Source of the DNA: Variovorax sp. PAMC 28711
Lineage (GTDB): Bacteria; Pseudomonadota; Gammaproteobacteria; Burkholderiales; Burkholderiaceae_C
Assembly (NCBI RefSeq): GCF_001577265.1
Contig: NZ_CP014517.1
Coordinates: 3,942,501 to 4,006,500, forward strand
Direction: 5' to 3'
Length of the DNA: 64,000 nt
The notes beneath the pieces were generated by a model, which saw only the letters and a program-made list of their open reading frames with translations, searched no databases and was not told the origin of the DNA. The stretch's first letter is position 1; the number at the start of each line of letters is the position of its first letter. This document shows, in pieces, positions 1-9,634 of this stretch. Position numbers and translations under genes: made by a program.

Positions 1-1
1 G

Positions 2-1561
2 GCGCCCGCTGCGACCACGCCTCGTGCCGTGAAGCCCGCGCCCGCGCCGGCGGACGCTACCGCGAAGAGCGCTGCACCCGCTGGCCCGCGCCTCCAGCTC
101 GACGCGTTGGAGCCCGCGCCCGTTCGCGACGCCGGCTTGCAGACCTCGCCTTCGCTCGCGATGCCGGCGGCAGACGATCCGGCCAAAAGGGCCGAAGCCG
201 CGGCGTTGTGGCGTGCGGTCGGCACCCCCGCCGAAGATGCCCAGCGCGACGCCCAGCGCATGCAGTCGCTCGAAGCCACACTCGCCGCGTTGCGCGACCA
301 GACTGCACAAAACCAGCGCACCTTGCTCGAAATGCGCAGTGAGCTGGCCGACGCGCGCCAGAGTCGCTATCGCAACCCGCTGGTGTATACGTTGATCGCG
401 ATGCTGCTGCTGGCCCTCATCGGCATGCTGCTGCTCTGGCGTCTGGCCAAGCGCGCATCGGCGCCGGCATGGTGGGGCGAACAGCCCGGCCCGCAAGCCA
501 ATTTCCACGGCCCGGACGGTGATCCTCACGGCCCGTCGCAGGGCAAGGGCGCGCAACGCGCGTTGGCGCCCAGCGGCAGCTGGCAATCGCCAGCCGTGTT
601 TTCGACATCGCAGTTCGATGACCTCGAAGCGGCGACCGACAGTACCATCGCACGCACGCCGGACGGCGCCCCGGTGCGACCGGTGAACACCGAAGAACTG
701 TTCGATGTGCAGCAGCAGTCCGACTTCTTCCTGTCGCTCGGCCAGCACGACCAGGCCATTGCCGTATTGAGCGAACACATCGCCGACAACCCCGGCACGA
801 GTGCGCTGGCGTACCTCGATTTGCTGCGCATCTTTCATGCGCTTGGTCGCCGCGACGAATACGCCGGCCTGCGGCAGGACTTCGAGCGGGCCTTCAACGC
901 CGATGTGCCGGAGTTCGACAAGTTCACCGAAGTCGGCCGCGGCCTCGAGCACTACCGCAGCACGCTGGCCCGCATCGAATCGCAGTGGCCGGAGCCGGGC
1001 ACCCTGGCCCTCATCGAGGAACTGGTGTTCCGCAAGCCGGGTGCGCACGAAGACGAGGTTTTCGATCTTGCGGCGTACCAGGAATTGCTACTCCTTTATT
1101 CGGTTGCGAAAGAAGTGATCGACCCCGACAGCGCGCCGCCTGCTCCCGTCACGCCACTGTCCTTCGTCGATACTTTTGGCCATGGTCAGGAGCCGACCGT
1201 GCCGTCGCCGATTGAACCCCAGGTGCCGGCGCATGCGCTCGACACCGCGCCGATGCTGCCACCGTCGCTCTACGGCGCGATCGACGAAGGAATGCAACAC
1301 GACACGGTGCTTGGGTCTTCGCAGGCTTTTGCGAACGGCCCCGCATTGGCGGCGGTCCGTCCGGGCGTGGTGCCACCGCAGGCACGCATGGACCTCGACC
1401 TTGCCGAGTTCGACAAAACGGCGTTCGAGACGATGCCTGCAGAAATCGACGCGATCGCGCCCGATGCGCCGGCCAAAGACACGAACCTGATCGACTTCGA
1501 TCTTTTCGACGACGAAACCGAAGCGGAAATCGCGCCGAAACGGCCGCCGATCAAGCGCTGA
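2..1561 (+). CDS. FimV-like membrane protein, 5' end cut by window edge
   Basis: The reading frame is already open at base 2, so the true start lies upstream; the first possible internal start is a GTG at 29. Numbered from that GTG, an Ala/Pro-rich stretch is followed by a coiled-coil-like segment (residues about 76-112), one clear transmembrane helix (about 118-139), a low-complexity linker and a TPR-like helical region (about 225-340, rich in paired Leu/Ala helices). The tail is acidic and Asp/Phe-rich. One membrane span between a periplasmic N-terminal part and a cytoplasmic TPR and acidic C-terminal part is the architecture of FimV/TspA proteins, which organise polar type IV pili or peptidoglycan-linked complexes. 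The LysM domain expected in FimV would lie outside the window, so the family call rests on layout only. Confidence 0.6.
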   Translation, partial: APAATTPRAVKPAPAPADATAKSAAPAGPRLQLDALEPAPVRDAGLQTSPSLAMPAADDPAKRAEAAALWRAVGTPAEDAQRDAQRMQSLEATLAALRDQTAQNQRTLLEMRSELADARQSRYRNPLVYTLIAMLLLALIGMLLLWRLAKRASAPAWWGEQPGPQANFHGPDGDPHGPSQGKGAQRALAPSGSWQSPAVFSTSQFDDLEAATDSTIARTPDGAPVRPVNTEELFDVQQQSDFFLSLGQHDQAIAVLSEHIADNPGTSALAYLDLLRIFHALGRRDEYAGLRQDFERAFNADVPEFDKFTEVGRGLEHYRSTLARIESQWPEPGTLALIEELVFRKPGAHEDEVFDLAAYQELLLLYSVAKEVIDPDSAPPAPVTPLSFVDTFGHGQEPTVPSPIEPQVPAHALDTAPMLPPSLYGAIDEGMQHDTVLGSSQAFANGPALAAVRPGVVPPQARMDLDLAEFDKTAFETMPAEIDAIAPDAPAKDTNLIDFDLFDDETEAEIAPKRPPIKR

Positions 1562-1577
1562 GTACGCTGGGTCCGGC

Positions 1578-2585
1578 TCAGCGTCGGACTTGCAGTGCGC
1601 CTGGGTTGACGATGTTTGTCGGGTTGCCCTTGATGAAGCTCACGACGTTGTCGAACGCCTGACCGAAATACATCTCGTAGCTGTCCTGCTCCACGTAACC
1701 GATGTGTGGCGTGCAGATGCAGTTTTCCAGGCGCAGCAGCGCGTGTCCCTGCAAAGGCGGTTCGCTTTCGAAAACGTCGATCGCGGCCATGCCGGGCCGC
1801 CCCCGATTGAGCGCCGCCAGCAGTGCATCGGGTTCGACCAGCTCGGCGCGCGAGGTGTTGACGAAGAGGGCGGTCGGCTTCATGCGCGACAGGTCTTCAA
1901 GCGTCACGATGCCGCGCGTCTCGTCGTTCAGCCGCAGATGCACCGAGAGCACATCCGCCGCCATGAAAAACGCCTCACGGGTCGGTGCGACCTGGAAGCC
2001 GTCCGAACGCGCCTTTGCACAACTCGCCTCGCGGCCCCAGATGACGACCTGCATGCCGAACGCCTGGCCGTATCGCGCCACGAGCTGGCCGATGCGGCCG
2101 TAACCCCAGATGCCGAGCGTCTTGCCCTTGAGCACCGAGCCGAGGCCGAAGTTCGCTGGCATCGATGCCGACTTGAGCCCCGACTGCTGCCATGCGCCAT
2201 GCTTGAGGTTGCTGATGTACTGCGGCAACCTGCGCATCGCCGACATGATGAGCGCCCACGTCAGCTCGGCGGGCGCCAGCGGCGAACCGGAGCCTTCGGC
2301 CACCGCCACACCTTGCTCGCTGCACGCATTCACGTCGATGTGTCCACCGATGCGACCGGTCTGAGAAATCAGCTTGAGCTTGGGCAGCTTTTCGATGAGC
2401 TGGCGGGAAATTTGGGTGCGCTCCCGGACCAGCACGATCACGTCTGCGTCTTTGAGCCGGACGGAGAGCTGGCCGATGCCTTTGACCGTGTTGGTGTACA
2501 CCTTGGCCGCGTAGGCATCGAGCTTGGCGGCACAGCGCAGCTTGCGCACGGCGTCCTGGTAGTCGTCGAGAATCACAATGTTCAT
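1578..2585 (-). CDS. D-2-hydroxyacid dehydrogenase (NAD-dependent, SerA-like fold)
   Basis: This 335-residue protein has the D-isomer-specific 2-hydroxyacid dehydrogenase layout. The Rossmann dinucleotide motif GYGRIG lies in the middle, and the catalytic Arg (in NTSRAELVE), Glu (in DVFESEPP) and His (in CTPHIGYVE) appear in the usual order. Such enzymes interconvert 2-keto acids and D-2-hydroxy acids with NAD(P)H in the cytoplasm. The substrate cannot be read from sequence; phosphoglycerate, glyoxylate/hydroxypyruvate and formate relatives share these motifs. It is convergent with the FimV-like gene (16 bases apart) and has no metabolic neighbour that would fix a pathway. Confidence 0.88.
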   Translation of the reverse strand: MNIVILDDYQDAVRKLRCAAKLDAYAAKVYTNTVKGIGQLSVRLKDADVIVLVRERTQISRQLIEKLPKLKLISQTGRIGGHIDVNACSEQGVAVAEGSGSPLAPAELTWALIMSAMRRLPQYISNLKHGAWQQSGLKSASMPANFGLGSVLKGKTLGIWGYGRIGQLVARYGQAFGMQVVIWGREASCAKARSDGFQVAPTREAFFMAADVLSVHLRLNDETRGIVTLEDLSRMKPTALFVNTSRAELVEPDALLAALNRGRPGMAAIDVFESEPPLQGHALLRLENCICTPHIGYVEQDSYEMYFGQAFDNVVSFIKGNPTNIVNPGALQVRR

Positions 2586-2645
2586 GGCACATGATTGTGC
2601 CTTGCACTCCCCGGCTCCGAGCCGTAGCGCGTGCGAAAGCGCTGG

Positions 2646-2969
2646 TCAGTGCATCAGGCGATGCAACTCGTCTGCGGCCTCGAGGGCGGCCAACCGATCG
2701 AGTTCGGCGCAGACATCGGCCATGCGCCCCGAAATCACCACGCGCCCGGAGGCGCGACCGGCGCGCTGAGGATCGACGACGCGAACCACGCGCAATGGCC
2801 GGATGGCAGGCGACACCGCCGATGCAGCAGCCGCGCGTGCGGTACAAACAGGCCGCACCGCAACGTAACGCAGCGCGTTGCGGTGCACACGACGCGCAGG
2901 CATCCATCGGTTGGCCAGCGTTTGCAGCGGCGTGAACAGGTCGGCGAGGGTAAGAAGGGCGATTCCCAT
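2646..2969 (-). CDS. small protein of unknown function
   Basis: This 107-residue basic protein was not recognised. The ATG at 2969 is preceded by a GGAG ribosome-binding sequence at good spacing, which supports a real gene. The first 20 residues are hydrophobic with an amphipathic look; the rest is rich in Ala, Arg and Val. It lies 128 bases downstream of lexA on the same strand, so it could be co-transcribed with lexA and therefore respond to DNA damage. It does not show the SulA-like sequence found after lexA in some gammaproteobacteria. A spurious ORF remains possible because the opposite frames are also open. Confidence 0.5.
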   Translation of the reverse strand: MGIALLTLADLFTPLQTLANRWMPARRVHRNALRYVAVRPVCTARAAAASAVSPAIRPLRVVRVVDPQRAGRASGRVVISGRMADVCAELDRLAALEAADELHRLMH

Positions 2970-3097
2970 GTGAACTCCAGGATGTCAGGGGTTGAACACA
3001 GGCAGGATTGCTTGGAACGACTGCGACAGGGTGATGGCTCTTCGCCATACGCCCGCCACCTGTTGCAGCCGGTTTTTCAGAATGCAGCAGTCACGCG

Positions 3098-3772
3098 CTA
3101 CATGAGCATGGTGTTGCGGATGAGACCGACGGCAAGGCCTTCGATCTCGAAAGGCTCACCTGGCTGCACCACGATCGTGGGGTAATCCGGGTTCTCGGCA
3201 TGCAGTTCGATGAGGTCCTTGGTGCGCTTGAGGCGCTTGACGGTCACCTCTTCGCCCAAACGCGCCACGATGATCTGGCCGTTGCGCGCTTCCTTGGTGG
3301 ATTGCACAGCGAGCAGATCGCCGTCCATGATGCCGGCGTCGCGCATCGACATGCCTTTGACCTTCAGCAGGTAGTCGGGCTGGCGCTGGAACAGCGTGCT
3401 TTCGACGTAGTAGGTCTGATCGACGTGTTCTTGCGCCAGGATGGGCGCACCAGCCGCCACGCGACCGATGAGGGGAAGTGCGAGTTGCGCCATGCCGGGC
3501 AACGACAACGAAAACTGGTTGTTGCGCGATTCGTTGAGCGAGCGCAGGACATCGGGGCGCAGCCGGATGCCGCGCGAAGTGCCACTCACCAGTTCGATCA
3601 CGCCCTTACGCGCCAGAGCCTGCAAATGCTCCTCGGCCGCATTGGCCGACTTGAAGCCGAGCTCGTTGGCGATTTCGGCACGGGTGGGCGGTGCGCCGGT
3701 GCGCGCGATCGCGCTCTGGATCAGGTCCAGGATTTGCTGCTGGCGGGCGGTAAGCTTGACTGCGAACTGCAT
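3098..3772 (-). CDS. lexA: LexA SOS repressor / autoprotease
   Basis: LexA represses DNA-damage genes and inactivates itself by RecA-stimulated self-cleavage. The N-terminal winged helix ([12 protein letters not shown]... then [10 protein letters not shown]) is followed by the cleavage site Ala107-Gly108 in GRVAAG, the catalytic Ser142 in [13 protein letters not shown] and the catalytic Lys179 in EVTVKRL. The ATG at 3772 is chosen because AAGGAG sits just upstream; a longer GTG start at 3787 would bury that site. The protein has 224 residues, about 20 more than the E. coli protein, with a linker insertion before the cleavage site. Two CTG-N10-CAG operators lie 30-64 bases upstream, so autoregulation is expected. 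Confidence 0.97.
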   Translation of the reverse strand: MQFAVKLTARQQQILDLIQSAIARTGAPPTRAEIANELGFKSANAAEEHLQALARKGVIELVSGTSRGIRLRPDVLRSLNESRNNQFSLSLPGMAQLALPLIGRVAAGAPILAQEHVDQTYYVESTLFQRQPDYLLKVKGMSMRDAGIMDGDLLAVQSTKEARNGQIIVARLGEEVTVKRLKRTKDLIELHAENPDYPTIVVQPGEPFEIEGLAVGLIRNTMLM

Positions 3773-3801
3773 GGGAACTCCTTGCACATCGACCTAATGA
3801 A

Positions 3802-3817
3802 CTGGCTGAATATCCAG
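3802..3817. promoter_or_regulatory. SOS (LexA) box 1
   Basis: CTG and CAG half-sites are separated by exactly 10 bases, the LexA operator consensus. It lies 30 bases upstream of the lexA ATG and 39 bases upstream of the divergent asparaginase ATG. Confidence 0.88.
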
Positions 3818-3820
3818 TAA

Positions 3821-3836
3821 CTGTATTTTTAACCAG
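3821..3836. promoter_or_regulatory. SOS (LexA) box 2
   Basis: This is a second CTG-N10-CAG site with an AT-rich core (TATTTTTAAC), only 3 bases from box 1. Tandem operators are typical of lexA genes. Its right edge is 19 bases from the asparaginase start, so bound LexA could also block transcription in that direction. Confidence 0.9.
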
Positions 3837-3855
3837 TTTTCTGAAGTTGGCAAGC

Positions 3856-4854
3856 ATGAACAACACAACAAGGGCCGGTGCGCGGCACGTGGTCATTCTC
3901 GGCACCGGTGGCACGATTTCCGGCCGCGCGGCATCGGCGGACGACAACATTGGCTACACCGCAGGCGAGGTCGGTGTGGCGGATTTGCTGGTTGGCATCG
4001 AAGCGCCGGCCGGCATCGCCCTGGTCGCCGAGCAGGTTGCGCAAGTCGACAGCAAGGACATGGACTTCGCGGTGTGGCAGGCGCTCGTGTCGCGCTGCGC
4101 GCACTGGCTCGCCCAGCCCGACGTTGTGGGCATCGTGATCACGCACGGAACCGACACGCTCGAAGAAACTGCGTATTTCCTGCAGGCCGTGCTGTCGCCC
4201 GACAAGCCCGTGGTGCTCACCTGCGCCATGCGCCCGGCGACGGCGTTGTCGCCCGACGGCCCACAGAATGTTCGCGATGGCATCGTGGTTGCCGCGACAC
4301 CGGGTGCGCGGGGCGTGTGCGCCGTCTGCGCGGGGACGGTTCATAGCGCGCTCGATGTTAAAAAAGTCCACACCTACCGCCTCGATGCGTTCGCGTCGGG
4401 CGATGCCGGCCCGATCGGTTACGTCGAAGAAGGGGCGGTCCGTCCGGTGCGAAGCTGGCCCGAAGCGCGGGCTGCAGGTTCGCAGGCAGCGGTCGACAAA
4501 ATCGCCGCTGTCACGGCGGTCCCCCGTATTGAGATCGTGGTGAGTCACGCGGGTGCCGGCGGCGCCATGGTGGATGCGTTGATGGCGTCACCGACGGCCC
4601 ACGAAAAGACGGGTCCGTTGCGGGGTCTGGTGATTGCCGCGACAGGCAACGGCACCGTTCACCACGTGCTCGAGGCTGCAGCGCTGCGAGCGCAGGCGGC
4701 GGGCGTCGCGGTGGTCCGCGCGACACGTTGCGTCGAAGGTCGCATCCTGGCGCGACCGGGAGAGTCCTTGCGCGACGCGGGTGCACTCACCCCGGTGAAA
4801 GCGCGCATCGCGCTGATGCTCGAACTCCTCGGGTTGCCGCGGGCGGAGCGCTGA
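3856..4854 (+). CDS. L-asparaginase (asparaginase/glutaminase family)
   Basis: The enzyme hydrolyses L-asparagine to aspartate and ammonia. Both family signatures are present: the N-terminal nucleophile region ILGTGGTISG with catalytic Thr20, and the second threonine motif THGTDTLEETAYF with Thr99-Asp100. The conserved MRPATALSPDGPQN stretch follows. At 332 residues it has the normal length. There is no signal peptide ahead of the nucleophile strand, so a cytoplasmic enzyme is likely. The ATG at 3856 is preferred over the TTG at 3847. It is divergent from lexA across the two SOS boxes and may be the first gene of a short operon with the next two genes. Confidence 0.93.
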   Translation: MNNTTRAGARHVVILGTGGTISGRAASADDNIGYTAGEVGVADLLVGIEAPAGIALVAEQVAQVDSKDMDFAVWQALVSRCAHWLAQPDVVGIVITHGTDTLEETAYFLQAVLSPDKPVVLTCAMRPATALSPDGPQNVRDGIVVAATPGARGVCAVCAGTVHSALDVKKVHTYRLDAFASGDAGPIGYVEEGAVRPVRSWPEARAAGSQAAVDKIAAVTAVPRIEIVVSHAGAGGAMVDALMASPTAHEKTGPLRGLVIAATGNGTVHHVLEAAALRAQAAGVAVVRATRCVEGRILARPGESLRDAGALTPVKARIALMLELLGLPRAER

Positions 4855-4856
4855 CG

Positions 4857-5273
4857 ATGCTTGCAGGCCTTCAGTCGCATGCCTGGGCTTATCCGGCGCT
4901 GGAGTCCTTGCACATCGTCGGCATCGCGCTGCTCCTGGGCAACCTGGTGTCGCTCGAACTGCGCGTGTTCGGTCGGGGCGACGCGTTGCCGGTGCAGGCG
5001 CTGGCGCGTCTGTCGCTGTCGATCGCGCTCACCGGGTTCACGCTGGCAGCGGCCACCGGTTTGCTGATGTTCGCGACACGCCCCGAGGAACTCATCGCCA
5101 ATCGGTTCTTCGTCGTGAAGATGACGCTGCTGCTCGCGGCCGCCTGCAATGCGGCCTGGTTCCACGGCCGCCGATCGCTCGACAAACTTGACGCGATGGC
5201 GCGGGTACAAATGTTGTTGTCCACTGCGATCTGGCTGGCGGTCGTGTTTTGCGGCCGCTGGATTGCCTATTGA
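4857..5273 (+). CDS. small membrane protein, DUF6644-like
   Basis: This 138-residue protein begins 2 bases after the asparaginase stop. It has four hydrophobic segments (about residues 15-35, 47-70, 82-100 and 115-135) with His and Arg between them, matching the four-helix pattern of DUF6644/DUF2214-type membrane proteins. Its function is unknown. The ATG at 4857 fits both spacing and topology; the longer frame reading back into asparaginase is an overlap artefact. It is followed by a DUF6152-like gene, and I recall these two families as frequent neighbours. Confidence 0.7.
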   Translation: MLAGLQSHAWAYPALESLHIVGIALLLGNLVSLELRVFGRGDALPVQALARLSLSIALTGFTLAAATGLLMFATRPEELIANRFFVVKMTLLLAAACNAAWFHGRRSLDKLDAMARVQMLLSTAIWLAVVFCGRWIAY

Positions 5274-5287
5274 AAGGAGCATCGCCC

Positions 5288-5761
5288 ATGAAACGTCGTC
5301 ATCTCGTGCTGGCTGCCGCTTCGGTGCCCGCGCTGGCGTCCCCTGCATGGGCGCACCACGGCTGGAGCAGCTTCGACACCGACCGTCCCGTCTGGCTCGA
5401 AGGCCAGGTCGTCAAGTCGACATGGCGCAATCCGCATGCCGAGCTGGTCATCGAAGTGCCTTCGAACCTTCGGGTGCCCGCGGACATTGCGCAGCGGCCC
5501 GTCCCGGCACAGAGCGGGCCGGTCGACGGCAAGGCGCTGCTGGCCAAGGCGGTGGTTCCGACGCGCAAGGACCGGCGCTGGGAACTGGAACTGGCACCTC
5601 TCACGCGCATGGAGGCTTGGAAGGTGGCCGAGATCGCGCCAGGCGCTGCGGTCTCGGTGCTGGGCTTCGTCTTCAAGGAAGAGAAGGGCGAGGCGGTGAT
5701 GCGCGTTGAATATCTGTACGTGGACGGCAAGGCCTACGGCTTGCGCTCGAGCCCCGCCTGA
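5288..5761 (+). CDS. exported protein, DUF6152-like
   Basis: This is a 157-residue protein with an N-terminal signal peptide (MKRRHLVLAAASVPALASPAWA) cleaved just before AHHGWSSFD, the start motif of DUF6152 proteins. The rest is a small beta-rich domain with a conserved NPHAEL-like strand. A strong AAGGAG overlaps the stop codon of the upstream membrane protein, so the two are translationally close. The mature His-His start could bind a metal, which is speculation. The gene ends shortly before a hairpin terminator that separates it from adk on the opposite strand. Confidence 0.72.
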   Translation: MKRRHLVLAAASVPALASPAWAHHGWSSFDTDRPVWLEGQVVKSTWRNPHAELVIEVPSNLRVPADIAQRPVPAQSGPVDGKALLAKAVVPTRKDRRWELELAPLTRMEAWKVAEIAPGAAVSVLGFVFKEEKGEAVMRVEYLYVDGKAYGLRSSPA

Positions 5762-5770
5762 GCGCCCATG

Positions 5771-5795
5771 AAAAAAGGTCGCCACGGCGACCTTT
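5771..5795 (-). terminator. intrinsic terminator of the exbB-adk operon
   Basis: A 9-bp perfect stem (AAAGGTCGC / GCGACCTTT) with a 4-base loop is flanked on the minus-strand exit side by a run of six T. It lies between the convergent DUF6152-like and adk genes and fits best as the adk terminator; it may also stop plus-strand transcripts. Confidence 0.85.
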
Positions 5796-5815
5796 AGCAG
5801 CGAGCGCCGCGGCGC

Positions 5816-6595
<780 letters not shown>

Positions 6596-7390
6596 TCAGC
6601 GCTTGGCGAACATCGCGCGCACCCGCGCCAGGTCTTCGGGCGTGTCGATTCCGGGTCCCGGTTCCTGAGGCGAAACATGCACGGCGATGCGATGGCCGTG
6701 CCACAGAACGCGCAGCTGCTCGAGCGCTTCGATGCCTTCGACCGCCGCCGACGGCAGTGTCGGAAAGCGCCGCACGAATCCCGCGCGATAGCCGTAGATG
6801 CCGATGTGCCGCAGCGGTGCGGGCGTCGGCAGGGCGGTTGGGCCGTTCTGGCCGGAACCATCGCGCCACCACGGGATCGGCGCGCGGCTGAAGTACATCG
6901 CGTGACTGCTCGCGTCGAGCACGGCTTTCACCACGTTCGGGTTCACGAAATCCTGCAGCGTGTGGATGGCATGCGCGGCGGTACTCATCGGCGTGTCGGG
7001 GTGCGCGGCCAGCAGGTCGGCCACGGCGTCGATCAACGCGGGGTCGATCAAGGGCTCGTCGCCCTGCACGTTCACCACGATGGCTTCGTCTTCCAGCGCG
7101 AGCAGTTCGCAGGCTTCTGCAAGCCGATCGCTGCCGCTCGCATGGTCGGTGCGCGTGAGCAGCGCCTGGATGCCGTGCGCCTCGCACGCGGCGACGATTC
7201 GGAGGTGGTCCGCCGCGACCACCACACGGCTGGCGCGCGAGGCGAGGGCGCGTTGTGCGACGCGCACGACCATCGGAATGCCGGCGATGTCGGCGAGCGG
7301 CTTGTCGGGAAGACGCGTTGACGCGAGACGCGCGGGGATCAGGACCGTGTAGTCCGGCCCGGGGTCGCCCGAACGCGGCGCCTGCGTCAA
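6596..7390 (-). CDS. kdsB: 3-deoxy-manno-octulosonate cytidylyltransferase
   Basis: KdsB makes CMP-Kdo, the activated sugar for the LPS inner core, from CTP and Kdo. The N-terminal nucleotide-binding signature [17 protein letters not shown] is intact, and VQGDEPL and the PIPWWRDG region are also present. The most likely start is a TTG at 7390 that overlaps the trm112 stop by two bases, giving 264 residues. No ATG lies near the signature. An upstream extension reads through trm112 and is unlikely. It sits with lpxK in the same operon, which fits a shared role in lipid A/Kdo synthesis. Confidence 0.94.
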   Translation of the reverse strand: MTQAPRSGDPGPDYTVLIPARLASTRLPDKPLADIAGIPMVVRVAQRALASRASRVVVAADHLRIVAACEAHGIQALLTRTDHASGSDRLAEACELLALEDEAIVVNVQGDEPLIDPALIDAVADLLAAHPDTPMSTAAHAIHTLQDFVNPNVVKAVLDASSHAMYFSRAPIPWWRDGSGQNGPTALPTPAPLRHIGIYGYRAGFVRRFPTLPSAAVEGIEALEQLRVLWHGHRIAVHVSPQEPGPGIDTPEDLARVRAMFAKR

Positions 7391-7569
7391 AGTCCGAGCT
7401 CTTCGTCGGTCAGCGTGCGCGCTTCGGTTTCGAGCAGCACCGGGATGCCGTCGCGCACCGGGTAGGCCAGCCGCGCACTGCGCGAAGAAAGTTCTTGCCT
7501 CTCGGCATTCCACGTCAGCGGGCCCTTGGTCACGGGGCAGACGAGCAGTTCAAGCAGCTTGGTGTCCAT
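7387..7569 (-). CDS. Trm112 family protein (YcaR-like)
   Basis: This is a 60-residue protein with the family start [18 protein letters not shown] and the conserved [17 protein letters not shown] segment. Only one of the usual zinc-ligand cysteines (CPVT) is seen near the N-terminus, as in many proteobacterial members. In eukaryotes and archaea Trm112 activates several methyltransferases; the bacterial role is unclear. The position between lpxK (overlap 20 bases) and kdsB (overlap 4 bases) is the conserved proteobacterial order. Confidence 0.9.
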   Translation of the reverse strand: MDTKLLELLVCPVTKGPLTWNAERQELSSRSARLAYPVRDGIPVLLETEARTLTDEELGL

Positions 7570-8551
7570 CGGTCGATGATAACTTTGCCAGCCTCGCGTC
7601 CAGCGCGTCGAAGAACGCCGGCTCGGGCGTGAAGCGCAGCGGCACCGCGAGCGCGTCGGGTGCCGAATGCCACAGCTTCACAGCGTCTTTTTCAGTGCAG
7701 ACGAGCCTGTAGCCCTGACCCGGTGGCCGGCTCCAATGCGCAAAATCATGGTGGTCGGGCAGCGCGATCGTCTCGATGGGCACGACACCGCGCGCGCGCA
7801 GCATCGTGAAAAACGATTCGGGCCTGGCGATGCCGGCCATCGCGATCACCTTGAGGCCGGCCAGTGCCGCCAGCGGGCTGCGCGCCCCGTCGCTGTGCAC
7901 GACATCGTCCGCGAGCGCACGTTGCGCGGTGAATCCGCCGAACGCCGGTCGGTCGCCGGTGTGCAGCACGAGGTCGCACGGGCGCGGCCACCGCTCCCGA
8001 AGCGGGCCGGCGGGCAGCAGCCAACCATTGCCAGTCCCGCGGTCGTCGAACACGCAGATTTCGATGTCACGGGCCAACGCCAGATGCTGCAAGCCGTCGT
8101 CGCTCACGATCACCTGTGTGCGCGGGTGCGACGCGATCAATGCTCGGGCGGCTTCCACCCGTCGCGCCGCGACAAATACGGGGGCGCCCGTGAGCCGGCG
8201 GATCAGTGCAGGCTCGTCGCCGACCTCGCGTGCAAGGCTGTCGTCCACCACCTCGCGACAACCCGTGGTGACTCGGCCATAGCCGCGCGACACCACGCCG
8301 ACCTGCAAGCCTCGCGATTGCAGGTGCTGCACGACCGCGATGACGACCGGCGTCTTGCCCGCGCCGCCCGCCACCACATTGCCGACCACGATGACCGGGA
8401 CGTCGACGGTTTCGGTGGACAACACGCCGAATCGAAAGAGCGCGCGTCGAACCGAAGCGATGGCCCCGTAGAGCCACGACAGCGGCCACAGCAGCCACGC
8501 CAGGGCGCCGCGCTGCAGCCAGGCCTGCTGCAACCGCGACCCGGTTCGCAA
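7550..8551 (-). CDS. lpxK: tetraacyldisaccharide 4'-kinase
   Basis: LpxK phosphorylates the 4' position of the lipid A disaccharide at the inner membrane. An N-terminal hydrophobic, membrane-associated helix ([21 protein letters not shown]) precedes the Walker A-like [17 protein letters not shown] motif, and then VSRGYGR, SDDGLQH and [10 protein letters not shown] follow in family order. The length is 333 residues. The start at 8551 is a TTG two bases after the exbD stop; no ATG is available before the membrane helix. Confidence 0.95.
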   Translation of the reverse strand: MRTGSRLQQAWLQRGALAWLLWPLSWLYGAIASVRRALFRFGVLSTETVDVPVIVVGNVVAGGAGKTPVVIAVVQHLQSRGLQVGVVSRGYGRVTTGCREVVDDSLAREVGDEPALIRRLTGAPVFVAARRVEAARALIASHPRTQVIVSDDGLQHLALARDIEICVFDDRGTGNGWLLPAGPLRERWPRPCDLVLHTGDRPAFGGFTAQRALADDVVHSDGARSPLAALAGLKVIAMAGIARPESFFTMLRARGVVPIETIALPDHHDFAHWSRPPGQGYRLVCTEKDAVKLWHSAPDALAVPLRFTPEPAFFDALDARLAKLSSTDGHQAA

Positions 8552-8553
8552 AG

Positions 8554-8994
8554 CTATCGCCCCGCCTGCGCGGCCGACTGGGTGGCGAAGGTGATCTGCA
8601 TGAGCCCGGCGCGGCGCGCCGCCTCCATCACGGTGATCACCGCCTGATGCGGCGACATCGCGTCGGCGCTGATGATGACCACGTTGTCCTTGGCGCCACT
8701 GCCGGCGGCTGCGAGCGCGGCGGCGACCGTTTCCACGCTGCGATCGGGCAACAGGTTCTTGTTGATCGCGTAACGCCCGTCCGACGACACCGCGACGATG
8801 ATTTCCTTCGGGTAGTCGCGTTGCGCGTCCGCATCGGCCACCGGCAACCGGAGTTGCATCTCGGTGAACTTGCTGTAGGTCGTGGACAGCATCAGAAAGA
8901 TCAGTACCACCAGCAGCACATCGATGAACGGGATCAGGTTGATTTCCGGCTCGTCGCGCGCGCCGTGGCGAAACTGCATGCGGCCGGGTTTCAT
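8554..8994 (-). CDS. exbD: ExbD/TolR family proton-channel subunit
   Basis: This 146-residue protein has one N-terminal membrane helix ([20 protein letters not shown]) containing the conserved Asp of the proton path (FIDV) and a periplasmic domain. With the upstream ExbB it should form the motor that energises TonB-dependent transport or a TolQR-type process. It is preceded by ExbB with a 7-base gap and followed by lpxK. No tonB gene lies nearby. Confidence 0.93.
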   Translation of the reverse strand: MKPGRMQFRHGARDEPEINLIPFIDVLLVVLIFLMLSTTYSKFTEMQLRLPVADADAQRDYPKEIIVAVSSDGRYAINKNLLPDRSVETVAAALAAAGSGAKDNVVIISADAMSPHQAVITVMEAARRAGLMQITFATQSAAQAGR

Positions 8995-9001
8995 TCGCGG
9001 C

Positions 9002-9634
9002 TCACTTGCGCAGCGCGTTCAGGTGGCGAGCGAAGCGTTCGCCGGCCAGTTCGAGGTTGAGCAGGTAGTCGTCGACCCGCGTTCGGAAGTAGCGCCAGAA
9101 GATCAGCGTCGGGATCGCTACGATCAAGCCGAATGCTGTGTTGTAGAGCGCGATCGAAATGCCGTGCGCCAGTTGCGCCGGGTTGCCCGCGCCGACCGCG
9201 CCGCCGGCCGGCGACTGCGAACCGAAGATTTCGATCATGCCGATCACCGTGCCGAGCAGGCCCAGCAGCGGCGCAGCAGAGGCGATGGTCGCGAGCGCCG
9301 GCAGCCAGCGCTCGAGCCGGTGCGCAACCGTGCGGCCTGCGGCTTCCATGGCGGCGCGAAGATCGTCTTCGGTGCAGCGCGGATTTGCGTTCAGTGCACG
9401 AAAGCCGGCAGCGAGCACCTGGCCCAGCGACGAATTGTTCTCGAGTTTGGTGACGACGTCGGGCCCGGGAATAGACGTCTGCGACACCGTGATGGCTTCA
9501 TCCAGCAACTTCGGCGGGAGGATGCGGGCAGTTTTGAGGCTGGTGAATCGTTCGATGACCAGCGCGAGCGCCAGCACGGAACAAGCGAGCAGCGGCCAGA
9601 TCGGCCAGCCCGCAGCAACTATGATCGAAAACAA
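9002..9634 (-). CDS. exbB: ExbB/TolQ/MotA family proton-channel subunit
   Basis: This 210-residue protein has three membrane segments: residues 5-25, about 115-140 (with APLLGLLGTVIGMIEIF) and about 155-178. The long cytoplasmic loop between the first two is typical of ExbB. A strong GGAGG lies 7 bases upstream of a TTG start at 9634. It is the promoter-proximal gene of the minus-strand operon exbB-exbD-lpxK-trm112-kdsB-adk. Confidence 0.93.
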   Translation of the reverse strand: MFSIIVAAGWPIWPLLACSVLALALVIERFTSLKTARILPPKLLDEAITVSQTSIPGPDVVTKLENNSSLGQVLAAGFRALNANPRCTEDDLRAAMEAAGRTVAHRLERWLPALATIASAAPLLGLLGTVIGMIEIFGSQSPAGGAVGAGNPAQLAHGISIALYNTAFGLIVAIPTLIFWRYFRTRVDDYLLNLELAGERFARHLNALRK

